A stretch of DNA of 64,000 nt, taken from Clostridia bacterium. Lineage in GTDB: Bacteria; Bacillota; Clostridia; Oscillospirales; Acutalibacteraceae. A model generated the notes under the pieces. The model did no database searches and was not told where the DNA came from. It saw only the letters and a list, made by a program, of their open reading frames with translations. Shown here piece after piece: positions 59,443 through 64,000 of this stretch (positions are counted from its first letter, which is position 1; each line of letters opens with the position of its first letter). Made by a program: the position numbers and the translations under genes. The DNA is taken from the NCBI GenBank assembly GCA_017507805.1, contig JAFWAC010000005.1:1-64000 (forward strand), written 5' to 3'.

Positions 59443-61089
59443 TTAAATTACAAATTCGTGAAGAAGTGCATATCCGTCTGCGGTTTCAATATCATTTGCA
59501 AGTGTTGCAAATTGATTAATTCCGTTCTTTAAATAAAAAGCAACATAGTATTTACCCGATTTAGACGGAAGTTTCACATTTGCAGAAACATTATGAGTAA
59601 GTATTGTTGTATCGAGATAATTTTCGGGGTCGTGGCTGTACCACTTAGAGGGTGAGCCTGCCTTAACAGTTGATACAACATTATAATCCGAGTCAAGAAT
59701 TGCAAAACCGCTTGTCATACAAAAAGCTGCAGAGAAACCGTAGTTCTTAATCGGCATTTCAACCTTAACTGTAGCTCCGGGCTTGCTTTCACCTGTAATC
59801 TTAACCGACTGAGCCGCAATTCTGTAGCCCAAATGGTCGCGCAGGAATTCAAACGCATTACGTTCAACCTCGGCACCCTTATCGTCAATAAACCAATAGG
59901 GGTCAAACACCACCTGAATACCCTTCATAGTAGCAGGGGTAACGCTTTCTTCGGCCCATCTATCCATAATAGCATCATCATCAGAGCTACACTCATATTT
60001 ACCGTGCCATACGCTCATAGTATTACGCCAATGGTGACCAGCCTCAGCAACAACCTCAACACCAATCGGGATTTTGCCTTTTTTCACATAATCTCCGTTA
60101 TTAAGAAGCTCGCCACCTTGAGGTGTATATGCACCCTCGCGGCACATCTGAGCATAATCATCGGTACCGTATTGATAACCGCCTGAATGCCAGCCTTCTC
60201 TTAACTGTTCACCGTAAATAGCATCGTTATGGTTGCCTATGTATTTATAATATTTATCGGTTTTAGGAATAAGATTCTTATATTTCGGCAAACGCAACGA
60301 AAGATAAATTCCGTTAGGCATACAGAAATATTTCATAAGTGCGCGTGCAACCGTTTCATAGTCAACCGCAGGCGACTGATAAACACTCGCCCACTCGCCA
60401 TAAGAGCCGATAAAACCGCCCTCAACAGTGTGAACAGTATGCTTATATTTCTTAATAAGCGGAGCCAATTGTTTAATATGGCGAATAATTGTTGCCTGGT
60501 CTGCACCACGTTCAAGATGATTTAGGTCGTCACAGTAAGCAAAACGTAAACATGTGGTAAAGCCTTTAGCCTCACTGTAAATAAAGTAGTCCTCAATCGC
60601 AGCCATTGCCTCATTAGGAATATTCATACCGCGGTATGCTGTAAGATAGAGATAAGTCATAGAAACATTAATCTCCATATCGCAATAGCCGAAGAAAACG
60701 TCATAATCCTTTTGATAGTATGACATCGGGTCGCCTGATGCTACCGCTTCGTCCACATATAAGGTGAGATGTGTTCTGAAGCCTCTATCAGGATTATCCT
60801 GCATGATAGCATCGCCGCTTGAGGTAAGGGGTTTAAGCTTTTTATTAACATTAACCGAAACCTTGGCTGTGCTATCAGAGCCGCCTGCCTGTGAATCAAC
60901 AGATGAGGTCTCACTCTGAACGTCATCATCAGAGGATGCATCTGACGAATCAACATCAGATACATCACCCTTAGAATCGGTGTTAATACTGCTGTTATCC
61001 GAGCTAACATCCTCTTTGCCGCAGCCCGAAAGCCCCGTAACCATAATCATACAAAGGCATAATATTAGACATAAAAGTCTTGATTTCAT
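59443..61089 (-). CDS. DUF4874/DUF4832-type lipoprotein, surface copy
   Basis: A 548-residue secreted paralogue of the preceding gene. Lipobox TGLSGC at about 18-23, then an Asp/Ser-rich linker (about 25-85), then the same two domains: DNPDRGFRTHLTLYV, YLYLTAYRGMNIPNEAMAAI, HTVEGGFIGSYGEWASVYQ and the C-terminal DUF4832 part. ATG 61089 has AAAGGTG 8-9 bases upstream. So one copy acts on the cell surface and the other inside, suggesting sequential handling of one glycan. Confidence 0.82.
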   Translation of the reverse strand: MKSRLLCLILCLCMIMVTGLSGCGKEDVSSDNSSINTDSKGDVSDVDSSDASSDDDVQSETSSVDSQAGGSDSTAKVSVNVNKKLKPLTSSGDAIMQDNPDRGFRTHLTLYVDEAVASGDPMSYYQKDYDVFFGYCDMEINVSMTYLYLTAYRGMNIPNEAMAAIEDYFIYSEAKGFTTCLRFAYCDDLNHLERGADQATIIRHIKQLAPLIKKYKHTVHTVEGGFIGSYGEWASVYQSPAVDYETVARALMKYFCMPNGIYLSLRLPKYKNLIPKTDKYYKYIGNHNDAIYGEQLREGWHSGGYQYGTDDYAQMCREGAYTPQGGELLNNGDYVKKGKIPIGVEVVAEAGHHWRNTMSVWHGKYECSSDDDAIMDRWAEESVTPATMKGIQVVFDPYWFIDDKGAEVERNAFEFLRDHLGYRIAAQSVKITGESKPGATVKVEMPIKNYGFSAAFCMTSGFAILDSDYNVVSTVKAGSPSKWYSHDPENYLDTTILTHNVSANVKLPSKSGKYYVAFYLKNGINQFATLANDIETADGYALLHEFVI

Positions 61090-61130
61090 ATTTTTAACAC
61101 CTTTCATTTTGAAAGCAAACTGTTTATAAC

Positions 61131-63206
61131 TTATCTCTTTTTCTTAGCGAGCGGATACATAAATACGGCATTCACACCAAGCATAAATATTATTATAACG
61201 TAGAAAATTACATTATTATCGCCTGTTGTGGGAATTTCGCTTGAATCGTCGCCAAAGCCGTCCTCATCATCGAAACCGTCTTCAAATCCGTCCTCACCGA
61301 AGAAATCATCATCAAAGAAATCGTCGTCATCATCGCCGCTGTTGATAACGGTAATAGAATCGTAAATTGCAATCTGCTGACCAAGTGCATCAATTGCGCG
61401 AACAACTACCGAATATGAAGTATCAGGCTCCATACCTGTAAGTGTAGCAGAAGTGCCTGTAGCGGTCTTAACATCAATTGCAGTATATACATTACCCTCT
61501 GGGGTAAAGGTTTTGCTGTAAAGCTCAACCTTGTAGCTTGCGGCACCCTCAGTAGCTTCCCAAGTAACAGTTACATCTGTATCGGTGTAATCGGAAGAAT
61601 CGGGGTCGTTAATAACCTTATCGGTTGTAGAATCGGGAAGAATATCGAACTTGTCGCCAACTTTAACGTCATCTGCAACCTGAACCAAATCCTCAGCCTT
61701 TACTACAGAACCGTCAAAAAGGTTTCTCGCACACTTTGTTTCTGCACCCAAATAAGTAGCGGTTGTACGTCCGCCAATGTGGTTTACAATCCAAGGAGTT
61801 GCAAAGTAGAGTGCATCTCCCGACCAACCGGGTATGTATAAGTTAATCTGCTTAATAGCATCTTCCTTAGTCAAGGATTCCTGACCTTCTACGCCCCAGA
61901 ATGCGGAATCCATAAGAATAAAGCCTTCAAATCCGGCGGGCAGGTCAAGAGAATATGCCACAAGCTGAGTTTCCTGCCACTTGCTTTCACCCTTAGGCAA
62001 GAGCCAGCATTTTCCGCCATACTGCCACCAAGAGCGTGATTTTGCAAGGTTACCGCCTGCATAGAAGTTACCCTTGATTTCAACAGTAGTAACAGCTGAA
62101 TCCTCAGGCATTTTAACATACATCATAATACCCTCGGCACCTGTTGCCTTATTACCATCTGCATAAATAGAAACGATACAGGAATCTGCACCCTCGTAGC
62201 CAGTTACTCTGCCCTCTGACTTGATAAGTGGATAGCCTGACATAGGATTGGGGTTCTGGAGTGCAGTTACAGAATTCTGATTGCTCTTGAAATCAAGAAT
62301 AGTATCTGTGCCGATTTTCTCGCCAACCTTAAGGTCTCCGTAGATAGGCATATCGGTAATCTTCATAATATCAAGTGCGCCGTAATCGATAGCTTCGCCG
62401 TCATAAGCGGGTAAACCTACACCTGCACCTGCGTTACCGCCACCTGTATTGCCACCACCTGCAGGAGCTTCGAAATAGGTCAATTCCTTATCGCCCATAA
62501 CAATTTTGTCTGTAGTAGGAAGCTTGTCTGCACCTAAAGTGGCGCGGTCAACAAGCAAGGGAAGACTCATATCAAGAGTAGTAAAGCCATTACCTTTCCA
62601 AGCAATCAAACCATGAATGATATCGGTATCTGCCATAGTAGTTGAGCCGTTGTTCTTTAGAGTATCAAAAGGAATGTAGAGGTAACCGTCAAAGCCAGCC
62701 TTAAATGTAGGGCTGTAGCCCTCTACAGGAGCCTCGGTCCACTTTGTATTGCCCTTTTCAAGGGTATACCAATTAACATATCCCCATTGGTATCTCTGAA
62801 GCATATTGCCACCGCTCTTGTAGATAGTATAAAGCGGAAGCTTAAAATCGGTTGTCGAATCACTTTTTATACGGATAAGCCAACCTGAAACCTTTGAATT
62901 TTCCACAGGAGAGAAATACATATGGCACTGTCCGTCTGCACTGGGGTTAGTATATTTCATACCAACAGGCAACTGGAAGTTAGACGGGTCCTCAATAGGG
63001 GTGAACTGAGTCTTGTTTTTCTGAATCCAAGACGGAAAAGCTTCGTCTGTAGGATTAACGGTGTACTCACCGTCACCTGCTTCATTTAAGAATTTAGTTT
63101 CATAAACTTTTGTATATGTGCCTGCCGCACCTGCAAGCATTGTAGCTGAAGCTAACATACAAAGCATAACCGACAACGCACATATAATTGCTAATATTTT
63201 TTTCAT
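61131..63206 (-). CDS. LPXTG-like wall-anchored protein with glycan-binding-like modules
   Basis: A 691-residue surface protein. Signal peptide (1-27), two related modules of about 170-200 residues (about 45-235 and 285-500), a fibronectin type III domain (about 535-620), an Asp/Phe/Gly-rich acidic spacer (about 625-655) and a sorting signal IPTTGD, one span, KKKR end. IPTTG is a near-LPXTG motif, so sortase attachment to the wall is likely. The first module is clearly related to the dockerin protein next door (see findings). Ligand unknown. Confidence 0.85.
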   Translation of the reverse strand: MKKILAIICALSVMLCMLASATMLAGAAGTYTKVYETKFLNEAGDGEYTVNPTDEAFPSWIQKNKTQFTPIEDPSNFQLPVGMKYTNPSADGQCHMYFSPVENSKVSGWLIRIKSDSTTDFKLPLYTIYKSGGNMLQRYQWGYVNWYTLEKGNTKWTEAPVEGYSPTFKAGFDGYLYIPFDTLKNNGSTTMADTDIIHGLIAWKGNGFTTLDMSLPLLVDRATLGADKLPTTDKIVMGDKELTYFEAPAGGGNTGGGNAGAGVGLPAYDGEAIDYGALDIMKITDMPIYGDLKVGEKIGTDTILDFKSNQNSVTALQNPNPMSGYPLIKSEGRVTGYEGADSCIVSIYADGNKATGAEGIMMYVKMPEDSAVTTVEIKGNFYAGGNLAKSRSWWQYGGKCWLLPKGESKWQETQLVAYSLDLPAGFEGFILMDSAFWGVEGQESLTKEDAIKQINLYIPGWSGDALYFATPWIVNHIGGRTTATYLGAETKCARNLFDGSVVKAEDLVQVADDVKVGDKFDILPDSTTDKVINDPDSSDYTDTDVTVTWEATEGAASYKVELYSKTFTPEGNVYTAIDVKTATGTSATLTGMEPDTSYSVVVRAIDALGQQIAIYDSITVINSGDDDDDFFDDDFFGEDGFEDGFDDEDGFGDDSSEIPTTGDNNVIFYVIIIFMLGVNAVFMYPLAKKKR

Positions 63207-63250
63207 TAGAAATCGCCTTTCTTAACTTAAAAAGAATGTCATTTTGAGTG

Positions 63251-63286
63251 GGAAAACATTCAACCCAAAAAGATTGAATGTTTTCC
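63251..63286 (-). other. Perfect 13-bp intergenic stem
   Basis: 63251-63263 pairs perfectly with 63274-63286 between the dockerin gene and the anchored-protein gene. There is no T-run on the minus strand, so it is more likely an mRNA stability or processing element than a terminator. Confidence 0.65.
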
Positions 63287-63307
63287 AAAATTACATAATT
63301 ATACTAT

Positions 63308-64000
63308 TTATCCGAGTCTAACGCCTTCACCTGCAAGGTATTTCTTCAAGCGAATAAGGTCAGCAACGTCAACCTTACTGTCGCCGTTAGCATCTAAATA
63401 CTTCTTAGCTGATACATCGTTGTTCTTAAGCAGCCACTTTCTCAAAGAAGCAAGGTCGGTTGCACCAACAGTGCCGTCAGCATCAGCGTCGCCGACAGAT
63501 GAGAAAAGTACTTTTTCCTTACCGTCAAGTATAATCTTGTCAGCAGTAGGAACACCTCTGGCATCTAGTGAAGAACGCTTGACAAAGAGTGGCATACTTA
63601 AGGTAGCCTCTGTATAGCCCTTACCCTTAGCAGTAACAATACCGCCAATAAGGTCGGTGTCTGCCATAACTGAAAGAGAGCCGTTATTATTCATAGTATC
63701 AAACGGAATGTAAATATAACCATCAAAGCCTGCAGGAAGTGATACACCGTAATCCTGACCCTCAGTGTAAACCCATTCAGTAGCGCCCTTAGCAAGCACA
63801 TACCATTTGGTGTAATAACTGTATCTCTGCTGATAAGTCTCACCGCCGTTTGTACTGTAAGCAATATAAATCGGAACAGTAAAGTTTGAAGTAGCGTCAC
63901 TTGAAATATGGATTATAAAGCCTGCGGTATCAGCATATGACCTTGGAGCAAAGTATACTGAATTGTTTACATCTGTATCGGTCTGGTTTGTATACTTAAG
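63308..64000 (-). CDS. Dockerin-bearing surface protein (5' part outside window)
   Basis: The C-terminal 230 codons of a longer gene; the frame stays open to the right edge (first in-frame codons at the edge read LKYTNQTDTD). It carries a module related to the first module of the downstream LPXTG-like protein, ending with a dockerin (GDADADGTVGATDLASLRKW and LDANGDSKVDVADLIRLKKY, last about 65 residues). It should attach to a cohesin on the cell surface rather than to the wall directly. Start and N-terminus are not visible. Confidence 0.85.
   Translation of the reverse strand, partial: LKYTNQTDTDVNNSVYFAPRSYADTAGFIIHISSDATSNFTVPIYIAYSTNGGETYQQRYSYYTKWYVLAKGATEWVYTEGQDYGVSLPAGFDGYIYIPFDTMNNNGSLSVMADTDLIGGIVTAKGKGYTEATLSMPLFVKRSSLDARGVPTADKIILDGKEKVLFSSVGDADADGTVGATDLASLRKWLLKNNDVSAKKYLDANGDSKVDVADLIRLKKYLAGEGVRLG

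Overview
The window looks like a chromosome segment of an anaerobic, low-to-medium GC gut Firmicute (class Clostridia, probably Oscillospiraceae/Ruminococcaceae-like). The basis is a SpoVB-like sporulation flippase, a 2[4Fe-4S] ferredoxin, an ssrA tag ending VALAA, cohesin and dockerin (cellulosome-type) modules, type I toxin-antitoxin modules of the Firmicute holin-like type, an IS200 element, and TTGACA-N17-TATAAT promoters at many genes. No rRNA, CRISPR array or prophage was seen.

Layout. 0-10 kb is core: a stand-alone GMP synthase ATP-pyrophosphatase subunit with a CofE-like ligase, an ECF sigma/anti-sigma/serpin cluster, citrate synthase, a SpoVB-like flippase, ferredoxin, then smpB followed by tmRNA. 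10-12.6 kb has a GDSL hydrolase, a DUF3810 protein, a first type I toxin-antitoxin module and tRNA-Leu(GAG). 12.8-19.9 kb is an AT-rich surface locus: an XRE regulator divergent from two secreted proteins that each carry both a cohesin and a dockerin, the second being 1714 residues. 20-22.5 kb has mgsA-luxS, a short-chain dehydrogenase and a DUF559 nuclease cassette between inverted repeats. 22.5-29 kb holds a SAP-domain nuclease-like protein, an unusually short alanyl-tRNA synthetase, a second type I TA module, an M23 peptidase and birA.

29-33.4 kb is an AraC regulator with two lipoproteins and a broken membrane-protein gene. 33.6-39.6 kb is a murD-led six-gene operon. 39.7-43.5 kb has palindromic repeats, a small XRE gene, a MATE transporter, yebC and dusB. 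43.5-45.9 kb is a three-gene restriction-modification operon sitting between dusB and pnp-rpsO. 48.8-52.5 kb has a DUF2752/TM2 pair, an IS200-type element, a ~280-nt candidate structured RNA with its own promoter, and an AbiE-type toxin-antitoxin pair. 52.6-64 kb is a carbohydrate-related minus-strand locus: AraC regulator, a GH-like barrel enzyme, MBL hydrolase, solute-binding lipoprotein, two DUF4832-type paralogues, an LPXTG-like anchored protein, and a dockerin protein that runs off the right edge.

The least ordinary items are the two paralogous type I TA modules, the structured RNA at 50.6-50.9 kb, the tmRNA tag frame, the cohesin-plus-dockerin surface proteins together with a surface module shared between a wall-anchored and a dockerin-borne protein, the inverted-repeat-flanked DUF559 cassette, and the restriction-modification promoter whose spacer is filled by a palindrome. 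Family names are from recognition of motifs; no database search was run.
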